Source of the DNA: Lachnospiraceae bacterium
GTDB taxonomy: Bacteria; Bacillota; Clostridia; Lachnospirales; Lachnospiraceae
Direction of reading: 5' to 3'
Assembly: GCA_017416465.1 (NCBI GenBank)
Contig: JAFQCK010000159.1
Coordinates: forward strand, 33,093-97,092
Length of the DNA: 64,000 nucleotides
The notes below the pieces were generated by a model. It was not told the DNA's origin. It searched no databases and was given only the letters and a program-made list of their open reading frames with translations. A program made the position numbers and the translations under genes. Below are positions 36,444-46,111 of the stretch, in pieces (the stretch's first letter is position 1; every line of letters starts with the position of its first letter).

Positions 36444-37847
36444 TTACTCTCTTCCATCCCAACAATAAGTACACAACTTACTTCTATCAATTCCTACCGA
36501 ATCAATCATATCATCAAGTCTGTGATAACGAAGTGATGTGAAATTAAGATGTTTTCTTATCTCTTCAATCATATTATTATATCTGTCTGTTTCCGGATTA
36601 GTATACTCTTCTAATACATTTTCAGCATTATCGCCTTCTAAATCCTTAATGACTCTTCTCGTTATCAAATCCATCTCTGAATTAGATCGTGAGAAATTAA
36701 CAAACTTACATCCATATACAAGCGGAGGACATGCAGGTCTGATATGAACTTCCTTCGCACCACTTGTGTATAAGAATTCTGTAGTTTCTCTAAGCTGTGT
36801 TCCTCTTACAATTGAATCATCAATAAGAAGCAGCTTTTTATCCTTAATCAAATCATGTACAGGTATGAGCTTCATCTTAGCAATATGCTCACGTTTACTC
36901 TGAATTGTTGGTGTAAATGAACGTGCCCATGTTGGTGTATACTTAATAAATGGTCTTGAATAAGGTATACCCGACTCATTAGCATATCCTATTGCATGAG
37001 CAATACCCGAATCCGGAACTCCCGCAACAATATCAGGCTTTACATTGTCTCTTTTAGCAAGTCTTGCGCCACAATTATATCTCATCTGTTCTACGCTAAC
37101 ACCTTCATAGCTTGATGAAGGATAACCATAGTAAATCCATAAAAATGTACAAATCTTCATATCTTTACCGGCAGCAGCAACAGTTCTTACTTCTTCCGGT
37201 GTCATAATTACAATTTCACCCGGTCCCAACTCTTTATAATCAGTATAACCAAGGTTAAGATATGCAAATGCTTCAAATGCTGCACAATATCCATCTTCCT
37301 TTTTACCGATTACCACCGGAGTTCTACCAAGTCTGTCTCTGGCTGCAAATATTCCCTTTGGAGTCATAATTAACATTGTCATCGAACCTTCAATTATCTC
37401 CTGAGCATATTTTATACCATCTATCATATTTTCCTTCTGATTAATGATAGCTGCAACTAACTCTGTTGCATTAATATCTCCACCACTCATCTCTAAGAAA
37501 TGTGTATTACCCTTAGAAAAAATATTTTTTACAATTTCATCAACATTATTAATTCTTCCCACTGTAGTTATTGCAAATGTTCCATGATGTGAACGAACAA
37601 TAAGTGGCTGTGGTTCATAATCCGATATACAGCCAATACCTAAATTGCCTTCCATTTCATTAATGTCTTTTTCGAACTTTGTTCTGAATGGCGAATTCTC
37701 AATATTATGAATCGAACGGTCAAACCCGGCTTTTCCATATACTGCAAGTCCACCTCTTCTTGTTCCTAAATGTGAATGATAATCTGTTCCAAAAAACAAA
37801 TCAAACACGCAATCATTTTTAGATGCTACGCCAAAAAATCCACCCAT
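36444..37847 (-). CDS. PurF-like protein (amidophosphoribosyltransferase homologue) without the N-terminal cysteine
   Basis: A 467-residue homologue of PurF, which makes phosphoribosylamine from PRPP and glutamine. The N-terminal glutaminase (Ntn) domain is recognisable (YHSHLGTRRGGLAVYG, later HHGTFAITTVGRI), and the PRPP site LLIDDSIVRGTQLRETTEF near residue 355 is intact. However, the protein begins MGGFFGVAS, with glycine where PurF has the catalytic cysteine (MCGIxG), and no propeptide cysteine is nearby. It therefore should not hydrolyse glutamine. It may use free ammonia or serve another role. GAGGA precedes the ATG. Confidence 0.8.
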   Translation of the reverse strand: MGGFFGVASKNDCVFDLFFGTDYHSHLGTRRGGLAVYGKAGFDRSIHNIENSPFRTKFEKDINEMEGNLGIGCISDYEPQPLIVRSHHGTFAITTVGRINNVDEIVKNIFSKGNTHFLEMSGGDINATELVAAIINQKENMIDGIKYAQEIIEGSMTMLIMTPKGIFAARDRLGRTPVVIGKKEDGYCAAFEAFAYLNLGYTDYKELGPGEIVIMTPEEVRTVAAAGKDMKICTFLWIYYGYPSSSYEGVSVEQMRYNCGARLAKRDNVKPDIVAGVPDSGIAHAIGYANESGIPYSRPFIKYTPTWARSFTPTIQSKREHIAKMKLIPVHDLIKDKKLLLIDDSIVRGTQLRETTEFLYTSGAKEVHIRPACPPLVYGCKFVNFSRSNSEMDLITRRVIKDLEGDNAENVLEEYTNPETDRYNNMIEEIRKHLNFTSLRYHRLDDMIDSVGIDRSKLCTYCWDGRE

Positions 37848-38053
37848 TTGTATTTCCTCACTTTGTTACAATTAACTTATTAAATAAAATATCAAATCTT
37901 TTTCCAAAATAGATTATAATACAAGCATCGCTTAAAATCAAACTTATTTTATTTCTTTGTATAAGTTCGCAAAAATCTTGAATATTATTCAATTTCATTG
38001 TATACTATTACATATTATTAAAAGTTCGAGATTGTATATTAAGGAGGATACTC

Positions 38054-38416
38054 ATGAGCGGATTCGAAAAACGTCGTTCAAAACGAATGGACATCAATTT
38101 AAAATTAATGATTTCAAACCTTTTTAAGCAGGATAATGTTGTTATTTCTAACGTAGATGCACCTATAGAAGTTACAGACATATCAAAGGGTGGTATTGGC
38201 TTCAATACAACAGCAACACTTCCTATCGGATATTACTTCAACGCGTGCATAATACTTGGTAATGACGAGTCACAATTATACACAGTTGTAAGAATTATCA
38301 GAAGTAGTCTTACATCTGACGGTTCTTCTATTCATTATGGTGCAGAATTCATCGGAAAAGCTGATATTTTAGATTACATATTTGATGAATATGAGGCAAG
38401 TTCAGAAGAAGTATAG
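38054..38416 (+). CDS. PilZ domain protein (probable cyclic-di-GMP receptor)
   Basis: A 120-residue single-domain protein. The two c-di-GMP binding motifs are present: the RRSKR arginine motif near residue 7 and DISKGGIGF (D/NxSxxG) near residue 43. It has no other domain, so it likely acts as an adaptor that binds another protein when c-di-GMP is high. AAGGAGG precedes the ATG. It is one of the few plus-strand genes here and converges on gatB. Confidence 0.8.
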   Translation: MSGFEKRRSKRMDINLKLMISNLFKQDNVVISNVDAPIEVTDISKGGIGFNTTATLPIGYYFNACIILGNDESQLYTVVRIIRSSLTSDGSSIHYGAEFIGKADILDYIFDEYEASSEEV

Positions 38417-38463
38417 TTTTAATTAATTATATAATTTGATATACATTCAGATTAATACAGAAT

Positions 38464-38511
38464 GAACATCCTTTAAACCAATCTTTTTAAGTATTAGTTT
38501 CAAGGATGTTC
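38464..38511. terminator. Terminator between the PilZ gene and gatB
   Basis: GAACATCCTT and AAGGATGTTC form the perfect outer stem, with further partial pairing inside (AAACCAAT/ATTAGTTT), and TTTTTT follows on the plus strand. Confidence 0.75.
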
Positions 38512-38532
38512 TTTTTTATCTTTATTCAGTGT

Positions 38533-39996
38533 TTATACTCCTACTCCTCTTCTATTTTCTAAAGATTTTTTTAATATCTCTTTAACCAACTCCGGATTTG
38601 CTTTTCCTTTGGTTTCTTTCATAGTCTGTCCTACAAGATATCCTATAGCCCTATCTTTTCCATTAAGATAATCCGAAACTGATTGAGCATTATTGTCTAA
38701 CACTTTTTCTATAATTTCGGTGAGTTCATCTGCATCATTATTCTGTGCTAAACCATGCTCATTAACATATTGTACCGGATTAATATCTTCATCAAATACT
38801 TTTACAAATACTTCTTTCGCTACTGTACTATTTATAACTTTTCTATCATCCAAATCTATTAGACACGCCAGATTATTCGGTGAAAAACTTATTTGCTCTG
38901 CTTCAATTTCTCTTTCCTTCATAAGTTTTAAAGTTTCACCCATTATGTAATTAGATACTTTTTTAGGATTTGCTCCACATAAAACAGTTTCCTCAAAAAG
39001 ATTTGCAAGAGCTTTTTCCGAAGTTATAATTTCGGCATCATATTTTGGAATATCATATTCCTTTACATATCTTTCAATCTTTTCATCTCTAAATTCCGGA
39101 AGATTTGTTTTGATATATTCAATATAATCTCCCGAAATGTTTATTGGCATTAAATCAGGCTCCGGAAAATATCTATAGTCTCTGGCATCTTCTTTAGAAC
39201 GCATCGAATATGATTCTCCTTTTGAATCATCCCATCTTCTTGTTTCAAGAATCACTTCTTCTTTATTTAAAATTATATCAACCTGTCTTTTTGTTTCACT
39301 TTCGATGGCTCTTTTTATTGCTCTAAATGAATTAAGATTTTTCATTTCCGTTCTTGTTCCATATTCTGATTCTCCTGTTTTTCTGACAGAAAGATTTATA
39401 TCTACTCTCATTGACCCTTCATTAAGTTTACAATCAGACACTTCTAAATACTGAATTATCAAACGAAGCTTTTCAAGAAATAAAATCACTTCATCAGCAC
39501 TTCTAAAATCCGCCTCGGTTACAATCTCTATAAGCGGTACACCTGCACGGTTGTAATCCACGTATGACTTTCCCAACGCTTCATCATGAATTAGTTTCCC
39601 TGCATCCTCTTCCATATGTATTTCATGAATTCCAATTTTTTTACAAATATTTTCATTATTTATTTCAAGAAATCCATTTGTACAAATAGGCAAATATAAC
39701 TGAGAAATCTGATAATTTTGTGGATTATCAGGATAAAAATAATTTTTCCTGTCAAACAAACATTTTTTTGTAATATTACAGTTTGTTGCTACTGCAACCT
39801 TTACTGCATATTCCACAACCTTTTTATTAAGAGTAGGCAAAGTTCCCGGCATTCCCATACAAACAGGACAAATTTGCGAATTAACTTCACTTCCAAATTT
39901 CGTACTGCATCCACAAAAAATCTTTGTTTGGGTTGAAAGTTCAATATGAACTTCCAAGCCTATAACTGTTTCGAATTCATTATAGTGATTATTCAT
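38533..39996 (-). CDS. gatB: Aspartyl/glutamyl-tRNA amidotransferase subunit B
   Basis: The amidotransferase GatCAB turns misacylated Glu-tRNA(Gln) or Asp-tRNA(Asn) into the amidated form. This subunit binds tRNA. The roughly 487 residues begin ETVIGLEVHIELSTQTKIFC near residue 7 and contain YFYPDNPQNYQISQ, GVPLIEIVTEADFRS and the YRYFPEPDL motif, with a YqeY-like tail. The start at 39996 lies one base after the gatA stop and has GGAGG within the gatA end. Order gatC-gatA-gatB is standard. Confidence 0.95.
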   Translation of the reverse strand: MNNHYNEFETVIGLEVHIELSTQTKIFCGCSTKFGSEVNSQICPVCMGMPGTLPTLNKKVVEYAVKVAVATNCNITKKCLFDRKNYFYPDNPQNYQISQLYLPICTNGFLEINNENICKKIGIHEIHMEEDAGKLIHDEALGKSYVDYNRAGVPLIEIVTEADFRSADEVILFLEKLRLIIQYLEVSDCKLNEGSMRVDINLSVRKTGESEYGTRTEMKNLNSFRAIKRAIESETKRQVDIILNKEEVILETRRWDDSKGESYSMRSKEDARDYRYFPEPDLMPINISGDYIEYIKTNLPEFRDEKIERYVKEYDIPKYDAEIITSEKALANLFEETVLCGANPKKVSNYIMGETLKLMKEREIEAEQISFSPNNLACLIDLDDRKVINSTVAKEVFVKVFDEDINPVQYVNEHGLAQNNDADELTEIIEKVLDNNAQSVSDYLNGKDRAIGYLVGQTMKETKGKANPELVKEILKKSLENRRGVGV

Positions 39997-39997
39997 A

Positions 39998-41506
39998 TTA
40001 ATCTTCCTCCATTCCCAATTGCTTAGTTGTATCATTTCTTTTCAAAACATTTTCAGTAGAAGAATATAATTTTTCAAATGTATATGCTACTTCTAACAAT
40101 TTCTTTTCTTCAAAAACATTTGTCATTAATTGTAATCCCACAGGCATATTTTTATCATCTTTTCCGCAAGGAACACTTATTGCCGGTATATTAGTAAGAT
40201 TTGCCAAAACCGTAAATATATCTCCGGCATACATTTCTATACGATTATTAAGACTTTCTCCTATGCTAGGAGCTGTATATCCTGAAACAGGTGTCAGAAC
40301 AATATCGTAGCTTGAATAAACTTCATCCATCCTTTTTTTAATTAACTCCCTAACCTTTAATGCTTTAAGATAATATTCATCATAATAACCGGAACTAAGT
40401 ACAAATGTTCCCATCATTATTCTTCTTTTAACCTCTTCTCCGAATCCTTCACTTCTGGTTTTCTTATACATTTCATGCAAATCTTCGTAACCATTTGTCC
40501 TATATCCATATTTCACACCATCATATCTTTCAAGATTAGAGCTTGCCTGAGCCATTGCAATCGTATAATATGCAGGAACTACATAGTCACTATATCCAAG
40601 TTCAAATTCTTCAACCATTGCTCCATTTGACTCTAATATTTTTATAGCGTTTGATATACATTCTTTTGTCCCTTTTTCTATATTTAAGCCGAAATAGTCT
40701 TTTGGTATTCCAATCTTAATCTTCTTAAGATTCATAATACATTCATCCATATTGTTAAATTCAATATCTTCAACATCTTTACGAACTGTAGTTGAATCTT
40801 TTTTATCATAACCTGAAATTAATTTATAAACATATGCACAATCCGCTACATTTTTACAAATAGGACCTATTTGGTCAAATGAAGATGCGTAAGCTATAAG
40901 ACCATTTCTTGATACTCTTCCATAAGTTGGTTTCATACCTACAACATTACAATAAGAAGCCGGTTGACGAACTGAACCACCTGTATCAGAGCCAAGTGCA
41001 AAATATGCATGATTCAATGCTACCGATACTGCTGAACCTGATGAAGAGCCTCCGGAAACCTTATTAATATCATACAGATTTTTTACAACACCATTATAAG
41101 ATGTCTCTGAAGTAGAGCCCATTGCAAATTCATCCATATTGGTTTTTCCAATTATTATTGCACCTGCATCTTCAAGCTTTTCAACCACTGTCGCGGAATA
41201 ATTTGGTACAAAATCATTTAATATCTTTGAAGAGCAAGTTGTCAACATTCCTTTTGTACAAATATTGTCTTTTATTGCAACAGGCACTCCCGCAAGAAGA
41301 TAATTCAACTTTCCTTCATTGAGCTTTTCTTGTATTTCACCGGCTTTTTTCACTGCTTCCTTTGAAGCTATATAATTAAAATCGTTATATACGTTATTTT
41401 CTTTTTCAATTAAATCAAGTACCATTTTAGTAACTTCAACAACACCGATTTCTTTATTTTTAATTTTTTCTGACAATTCTAATGTCGAAAAATTTAGTAT
41501 ATCCAT
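39998..41506 (-). CDS. gatA: Aspartyl/glutamyl-tRNA amidotransferase subunit A
   Basis: The amidase subunit that releases ammonia from glutamine, 502 residues. It has the amidase-signature serine region TDTGGSVRQPASYCNVVGMK with the Ser-cisSer-Lys triad: lysine in AIKDNICTKG near residue 78 and serines in GGSSSGSAVSV near 153 and in the signature. The substrate loop YGRVSRNGLIAYASSFDQIG is conserved. It lies between gatC and gatB in one operon. Confidence 0.95.
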   Translation of the reverse strand: MDILNFSTLELSEKIKNKEIGVVEVTKMVLDLIEKENNVYNDFNYIASKEAVKKAGEIQEKLNEGKLNYLLAGVPVAIKDNICTKGMLTTCSSKILNDFVPNYSATVVEKLEDAGAIIIGKTNMDEFAMGSTSETSYNGVVKNLYDINKVSGGSSSGSAVSVALNHAYFALGSDTGGSVRQPASYCNVVGMKPTYGRVSRNGLIAYASSFDQIGPICKNVADCAYVYKLISGYDKKDSTTVRKDVEDIEFNNMDECIMNLKKIKIGIPKDYFGLNIEKGTKECISNAIKILESNGAMVEEFELGYSDYVVPAYYTIAMAQASSNLERYDGVKYGYRTNGYEDLHEMYKKTRSEGFGEEVKRRIMMGTFVLSSGYYDEYYLKALKVRELIKKRMDEVYSSYDIVLTPVSGYTAPSIGESLNNRIEMYAGDIFTVLANLTNIPAISVPCGKDDKNMPVGLQLMTNVFEEKKLLEVAYTFEKLYSSTENVLKRNDTTKQLGMEED

Positions 41507-41526
41507 TTTTTCACTCTTTTCCTTTA

Positions 41527-41814
41527 TTACACTGTTTTAGGCACACTAAACATTCTTTCTTTTACTTCTGGTGCATTATCTACTATAATATCTGCATCTT
41601 CATATTCATATATATCATCTTCTCTAAATACATTTACTTCTTCATTAAAATGTGTAACGCCAACAACATTATCAGTATCAACTTCACTCAACACATCAAT
41701 ATAATCAAGCATTTTTTTCATATCGAACTTTGCTTGTTGTCTTTCATTTTCATTTAACTGTAACTTTGATAATATTTCAATTTTATTTATAAGCTCATCT
41801 GTAATCTCAGACAT
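41527..41814 (-). CDS. gatC: Aspartyl/glutamyl-tRNA amidotransferase subunit C
   Basis: The small subunit that ties GatA to GatB. The 95 residues include LSKLQLNENERQQAKFDMKK, the spacer VTHFNEEVNVFREDDI and the end FSVPKTV, as in the family. GAGGAG precedes the ATG. First gene of the gatCAB operon. Confidence 0.92.
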   Translation of the reverse strand: MSEITDELINKIEILSKLQLNENERQQAKFDMKKMLDYIDVLSEVDTDNVVGVTHFNEEVNVFREDDIYEYEDADIIVDNAPEVKERMFSVPKTV

Positions 41815-41912
41815 TTTTCTCCTCTTTTCTATACTTTTACTACTCTTTTATTTATCGAACTATTACCTGCATTTTTATAACATATTATCTCATAAGTCTT
41901 ATAAAGCAAGAA

Positions 41913-41939
41913 AATCGAGCAGGCAAATCCTACTCGATT
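41913..41939 (-). terminator. Terminator after the membrane protein gene at 41944
   Basis: AATCGAGTAGG and CCTGCTCGATT form an 11-bp stem with one mismatch and a five-base loop, followed by TTTTC on the minus strand, directly after the stop codon. Confidence 0.7.
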
Positions 41940-41943
41940 ATAC

Positions 41944-42864
41944 TTAATTTCTTCTACTACGTCTACTACCCTTTTTATATCTTGACTTAATATACGAACT
42001 TCCAAAAATCATACCAACAGCTATAACACATAATACAATTCCTGTGCATAAAAGTATATTAACTCCGTCTTCTATATACCTGACAATAAATCTGTAAACG
42101 TATTCAGGTCTTACCTGTATTCTTTCATAAAACTTTGTGATTGCACAATATATCGGTATCACCAACGTAGAAAACGCTGCCGACATAACCGAATAAGAAA
42201 AATATCTCAAAATTCTATTTTTCTTATATGGATTTTGGATAAATATAATCCAGCCTGTAATTAAGGCAAACACAAACATTACAATAGTTAAGACAGGAAA
42301 TAATTTTGATATTGCTCTAAAAACAGTTCCTATGGTTGCAGCATATGGAACTCGTATTGTTTCAATATAGTAATCCATAATTTCATTACATATATCATCT
42401 ATAATCTTGTCTGCATCTCCATCAACCTTAAGATTATTCTGAGCAACATATGTATAAATATTACCTGCTAATTTTTCTTTATATTTATCAACATTTACAT
42501 TAAATACATTACTATTAAGTTCTGCTGTAAGATATGAATTTCCATCACTTCTAATCTGTTCCTTTGAAAAAACTCCATCAAGAACTTCTACACCTAATCC
42601 GTTAGGAATTATTAATGATTCAGTTTTGCTCATGAACTCTTCATAAACCATATCATAATATCCTACATTTTCCATAGAATTGATTACGGAATTATTAGAT
42701 GCAAAACCTAATTTTATCGAAAATAAAATAGCAATGACTGTTATAAATATCGATAAAAGTAAACTTGCCATCATACTTATAACTTTGCTCTTAGAAAAAA
42801 ATCCATGTCTTTCACCGGAACCTTTAACAGCTATTCTTTTATGTGAAACTTCTTTATTATCCAT
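41944..42864 (-). CDS. Membrane protein of unknown function
   Basis: A 306-residue protein with four predicted membrane segments: one near the N-terminus (ISMMASLLLSIFITVIAILF), then an extracellular stretch of about 130 residues, then three more (LTIVMFVFALITGWIIFI and two later) and a strongly basic tail (RYKKGSRRSRRN). I recognise no family. It follows the sortase gene in the same direction by 44 bases, so a link to surface protein assembly is possible. Confidence 0.65.
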   Translation of the reverse strand: MDNKEVSHKRIAVKGSGERHGFFSKSKVISMMASLLLSIFITVIAILFSIKLGFASNNSVINSMENVGYYDMVYEEFMSKTESLIIPNGLGVEVLDGVFSKEQIRSDGNSYLTAELNSNVFNVNVDKYKEKLAGNIYTYVAQNNLKVDGDADKIIDDICNEIMDYYIETIRVPYAATIGTVFRAISKLFPVLTIVMFVFALITGWIIFIQNPYKKNRILRYFSYSVMSAAFSTLVIPIYCAITKFYERIQVRPEYVYRFIVRYIEDGVNILLCTGIVLCVIAVGMIFGSSYIKSRYKKGSRRSRRN

Positions 42865-42908
42865 CTAATATACCTCACTTTCTATCTATCATCTTTTAGT
42901 ATCCATAT

Positions 42909-43607
42909 CTAGTCTACAAATTTCGGTCCGGATACAAGGTCTGCATAGACAAAATATCTATATGGTGTACTAGATAACATATCAAACGGATAGCATGTAT
43001 ATAGAATCAACTGCTCATGGTCAATTCCAAAATCATATGCAGTCTCATCATACGCATTTACCACCTTCATATCATTAACTTTATACTGATATATTCCATA
43101 ACTTGTCTCTATATCAATAATATCTTCAAGTTCAATATTCTTAAGCGCATTAAAATATGTGTTATTATGACCACTTAATAAAATTAATTTACCGAATCCC
43201 GGTTGACCTGACGCAAAATTCTGTCCAATTCCAAGCTTTAAAATATTATCATCATCACCCTTATACACAGGTGCATCTAATGCAATTCTAGTACAACGTA
43301 CATATGCGTACAAATCACCATATTCAGCTATTCCTACTTCACTTCTTTTAACAGTTAAATCTCCACTTTCATCTTCTTGTAATTCAACCGAATCCTTAAC
43401 AAATACTGAATTATACTCCGTTTCAAAATTTGGCGCTTCATCAGCAATAATAAGACTCATCGCATTAGTTGCAATTCCTATTAAATCTGATGCTAAAAGA
43501 AAAATAACTCCATAAGCCATAAACGAAAAAAGTAATGGCACATATATGTATGCCATTACTCTATTCAGTTTCCTAGCTATTCTATTCTTACGCTTCTGCC
43601 TTTGCAT
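42909..43607 (-). CDS. Sortase (class D-like)
   Basis: About 232 residues with one N-terminal membrane segment (YIYVPLLFSFMAYGVIFLLA). The catalytic residues are visible: histidine in LILLSGHNNTYFNAL near residue 140, cysteine in QLILYTCYPFDM near 205 (TxTC-like) and arginine in TPYRYFVYA. Sortases cut a C-terminal signal of surface proteins and join them to the wall. The gene overlaps the end of a sorting-signal protein gene by 20 bases, so that protein is the likely substrate. A TTG at 43622 is an alternative start; both have weak ribosome binding sites, as expected for coupled translation. Confidence 0.82.
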   Translation of the reverse strand: MQRQKRKNRIARKLNRVMAYIYVPLLFSFMAYGVIFLLASDLIGIATNAMSLIIADEAPNFETEYNSVFVKDSVELQEDESGDLTVKRSEVGIAEYGDLYAYVRCTRIALDAPVYKGDDDNILKLGIGQNFASGQPGFGKLILLSGHNNTYFNALKNIELEDIIDIETSYGIYQYKVNDMKVVNAYDETAYDFGIDHEQLILYTCYPFDMLSSTPYRYFVYADLVSGPKFVD

Positions 43608-44133
43608 TCTTCTTAGAAACAACTGCTAAACCAGCAACTGCTAAACCTAATACAGAAACAACTGCAACTGTTGTCATAGAGTCAGCGCCTGTCTTCTTAA
43701 TTCCAACATTGCTTGTAGCAACTACTTTGTTGTCTTTATCAACGATAGAAACATCACCATTCTTTGTGTTGTAAGATACTTTTAAATCTACAACTGCTGC
43801 TGCTGACTTAACTTCAGCAACGATGCTATCTACAACTGCTGCATCAGCTTTTAATAAATCAGCTTTTGTCTTGATACCAGCTTTAGCTGCGATATCTGCT
43901 GCTTTATCAATGTTAGCGATGATGCTTGTAGCCTGAGCTTCTGTTACTGCAACATCATCTTTAGCAAGATAGTTCTCTGCCTGTGAGATGTAATTAGCTG
44001 TAACTTTTTTAGCCTTTAATTCATCAAGTATCTTCTGTTCTGTAGCGTCAATTGTACCAGCTGCAAAAGCTGTTACTGACATTGCAAGCATCATAACTGC
44101 AGATGCTGTAACTGCCATAATTTTCTTAATCAT
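43588..44133 (-). CDS. Surface protein with C-terminal sortase signal
   Basis: About 181 residues. A signal peptide (MIKKIMAVTASAVMMLAMSV, cleaved after TAFA) is followed by an alanine-rich helical part and then DLKVSYNTKNGDVSIVDKDN. The C-terminus has the form of a sorting signal: GIKKTGAD, a hydrophobic stretch (TVAVVSVLGLAVAGLAVV) and a basic tail (SKKNAKAEA). KTGAD would be a non-standard LPxTG-like site. The sortase gene starts inside this gene's end. The start at 44133 lies nine bases after GGAGG. Confidence 0.8.
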   Translation of the reverse strand: MIKKIMAVTASAVMMLAMSVTAFAAGTIDATEQKILDELKAKKVTANYISQAENYLAKDDVAVTEAQATSIIANIDKAADIAAKAGIKTKADLLKADAAVVDSIVAEVKSAAAVVDLKVSYNTKNGDVSIVDKDNKVVATSNVGIKKTGADSMTTVAVVSVLGLAVAGLAVVSKKNAKAEA

Positions 44134-44259
44134 GTTTTTCATCCTCCTTAAAAAATTCAAACTAAGATAGGCTAAGTATACTATCAATTTTTTTTAATGT
44201 CAACAAAAAAATTAATAAATTTTCACCAAAGATTTATTATAATTCTTTTATATTTTCTA

Positions 44260-45015
44260 CTAACGCAATATTTTGCTGTCTTTTTTCCACAATTCACTAC
44301 TATTTTCAAACTCTTCATCTTCATCATCCGGAATACCAAGATTATCAAGTGCATTCAATAATTCATCCACATTATCTGTAGTTTTCTGTTCAAACATAGC
44401 TTTCTTTACAACAGTCTTTTTAACCTCTGACTTTTCACTTTCATTATCATATACAGCTTCTTTTTTTATCATTCCACTGTCTGTATTCTTTATCTCAGTA
44501 GCCTTACTTTTTATTTGCTTATTCTCTTTTATCTCATTATTCTCAACTTTAATTACATTATCCAGATTATCAACATCAACACCTGCAAGCTCAAGCTCAT
44601 TATTCAACTTATCAATTTCGATATCCAATCTAATAATATTAGAATTAATTCCTTCCAATACTTCAACAAATCGCGTTCTTTCTAATTTTATAGCTAACTT
44701 TTTAGACCATTCGCTATCAGCATTAATAAATAAATCAAATCCTTTAGACAGAAAAATAATCAACGATACTATAAATATAGCAAGTACAAACGGTGACATT
44801 AGCTTTGCAATTCCTATTAAAGTAGCACTTTTACCGTTCAAAAATATAGCAAACATTATCTGTAAAATAAGACATATCAAAGATATCAATCCTACTTTAG
44901 TAACCTTCTCTTTCAATTCACTATACTCTTCAAGATATTTTTTTCTTTCATATTCTATATCTTCTTTTTTCTTAACAATCATTTCCCGTTGTTTTTTTAA
45001 TCCGGTAACATCCAT
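44260..45015 (-). CDS. Membrane protein with coiled-coil regions, unknown function
   Basis: A 251-residue protein. The start is a charged coiled coil (KKQREMIVKKKEDIEYERKK), then two membrane segments (GLISLICLILQIMFAIFL and PFVLAIFIVSLIIFL), another coiled coil and an acidic, disordered C-terminal half. No family recognised. GAGGT precedes the ATG. The plus strand carries a long serine-rich open frame here, which is only its shadow. Confidence 0.65.
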   Translation of the reverse strand: MDVTGLKKQREMIVKKKEDIEYERKKYLEEYSELKEKVTKVGLISLICLILQIMFAIFLNGKSATLIGIAKLMSPFVLAIFIVSLIIFLSKGFDLFINADSEWSKKLAIKLERTRFVEVLEGINSNIIRLDIEIDKLNNELELAGVDVDNLDNVIKVENNEIKENKQIKSKATEIKNTDSGMIKKEAVYDNESEKSEVKKTVVKKAMFEQKTTDNVDELLNALDNLGIPDDEDEEFENSSELWKKDSKILR

Positions 45016-45139
45016 TATTCTACCTCATTTCAATTAACTTTTATTAATATATTTTACATATACTAATCTATTTATTTTATCATATATTAACTAATTATTC
45101 TATATAAATCTATTTTTTCAGGCAATTATAATAAAACTC

Positions 45140-46009
45140 TTACAAACTTTTACTATAATGACTTTTATATCCTTCACCTAAAATCTCATTTGCAGATGTA
45201 ATAATTACAAATGCAGAATCATCTGTATCTCTTACAATCTCTTTAGCTTTTGGTAACTGATTTTTTCTAATTGCGCACATTATAATCTTTTTTTCACTAT
45301 TTTCATATGCTCCAATTCCCTTTAGATAAGTCACACCTACAAACAATTTTTTTAACAGACATTCTACCAGTTCTTTTTCTTTATTCTTATCCTTCACTAT
45401 TATATAAAGTAATTTTGCTTCATCTTTTCCATATAAAACCTTATCCATAATCTTCGCTGAAGTTACACCTGTTATTATTGAATATAAAATTATTTCTATA
45501 TTTCCAAATATAAAAAATGAAAGTATTATTACTGCCATATCAGATATAAGAAAAACTGTTGCAGTTTTTAAATGCCTGTATTTTAATCTCACAAGCTGAA
45601 CTACAATATCCATTCCTCCTGAACTTGCACCATTTTTCAGAATCGTTCCAAGCGAAAAAGCTAACATACTTCCGCCAATTACTGTAGCTAAAAATTTATC
45701 TTCCGTAACAGGTGTAAAATTCGAAAAGAAATTAATAACAGCACTTGAAATAACCACTACGTATAAAGTATCTAATATGAATTTCATTCCAAACTTCCAC
45801 GCGCCTATAACAAGAACAGGTACATTTACAAGAAAAATAATTGTACCTGTTTCTACATCAATTAACCTGTTTAAAATAATTGCTAATCCGCTTATTCCAC
45901 CTGGAACTAAATCATTTTTATCTAAAAACAATGAAATTGCTATTCCATAAATAATACTTGCAATCGAAATGTATAAATATCTTATAATTATTCTCTTAAA
46001 AAAATTCAA
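45140..46009 (-). CDS. YitT family membrane protein
   Basis: About 290 residues, with five or six membrane segments followed by a cytoplasmic DUF2179-type domain. Family marks are LVPGGISGLAIILNRLID, GASSGGMDIVVQLVRLKYRH and the C-terminal KKIIMCAIRKNQLPKAKEIV. Function in this family is not well defined. The frame extends to 46057, but a TTG at 46009 has GGAGG five bases away and is the likely start, giving a protein that begins just before the first membrane segment. Confidence 0.82.
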   Translation of the reverse strand: MNFFKRIIIRYLYISIASIIYGIAISLFLDKNDLVPGGISGLAIILNRLIDVETGTIIFLVNVPVLVIGAWKFGMKFILDTLYVVVISSAVINFFSNFTPVTEDKFLATVIGGSMLAFSLGTILKNGASSGGMDIVVQLVRLKYRHLKTATVFLISDMAVIILSFFIFGNIEIILYSIITGVTSAKIMDKVLYGKDEAKLLYIIVKDKNKEKELVECLLKKLFVGVTYLKGIGAYENSEKKIIMCAIRKNQLPKAKEIVRDTDDSAFVIITSANEILGEGYKSHYSKSL

Positions 46010-46111
46010 GCTAACCTCCATTATGTGCAACTTTATTGTGAATATACGTACCTTCATTCATGTCACAATCCATTCTCATAATAGTGTTAGCTTAAATACC
46101 ATAAATATACA

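Noticed and set aside
44273-45037. 254-codon plus-strand open frame, serine-rich
   Set aside because: It is the exact antisense of the membrane protein gene at 44260-45015, which has a good ribosome binding site and sensible membrane segments; the serine-rich translation is typical of a shadow.
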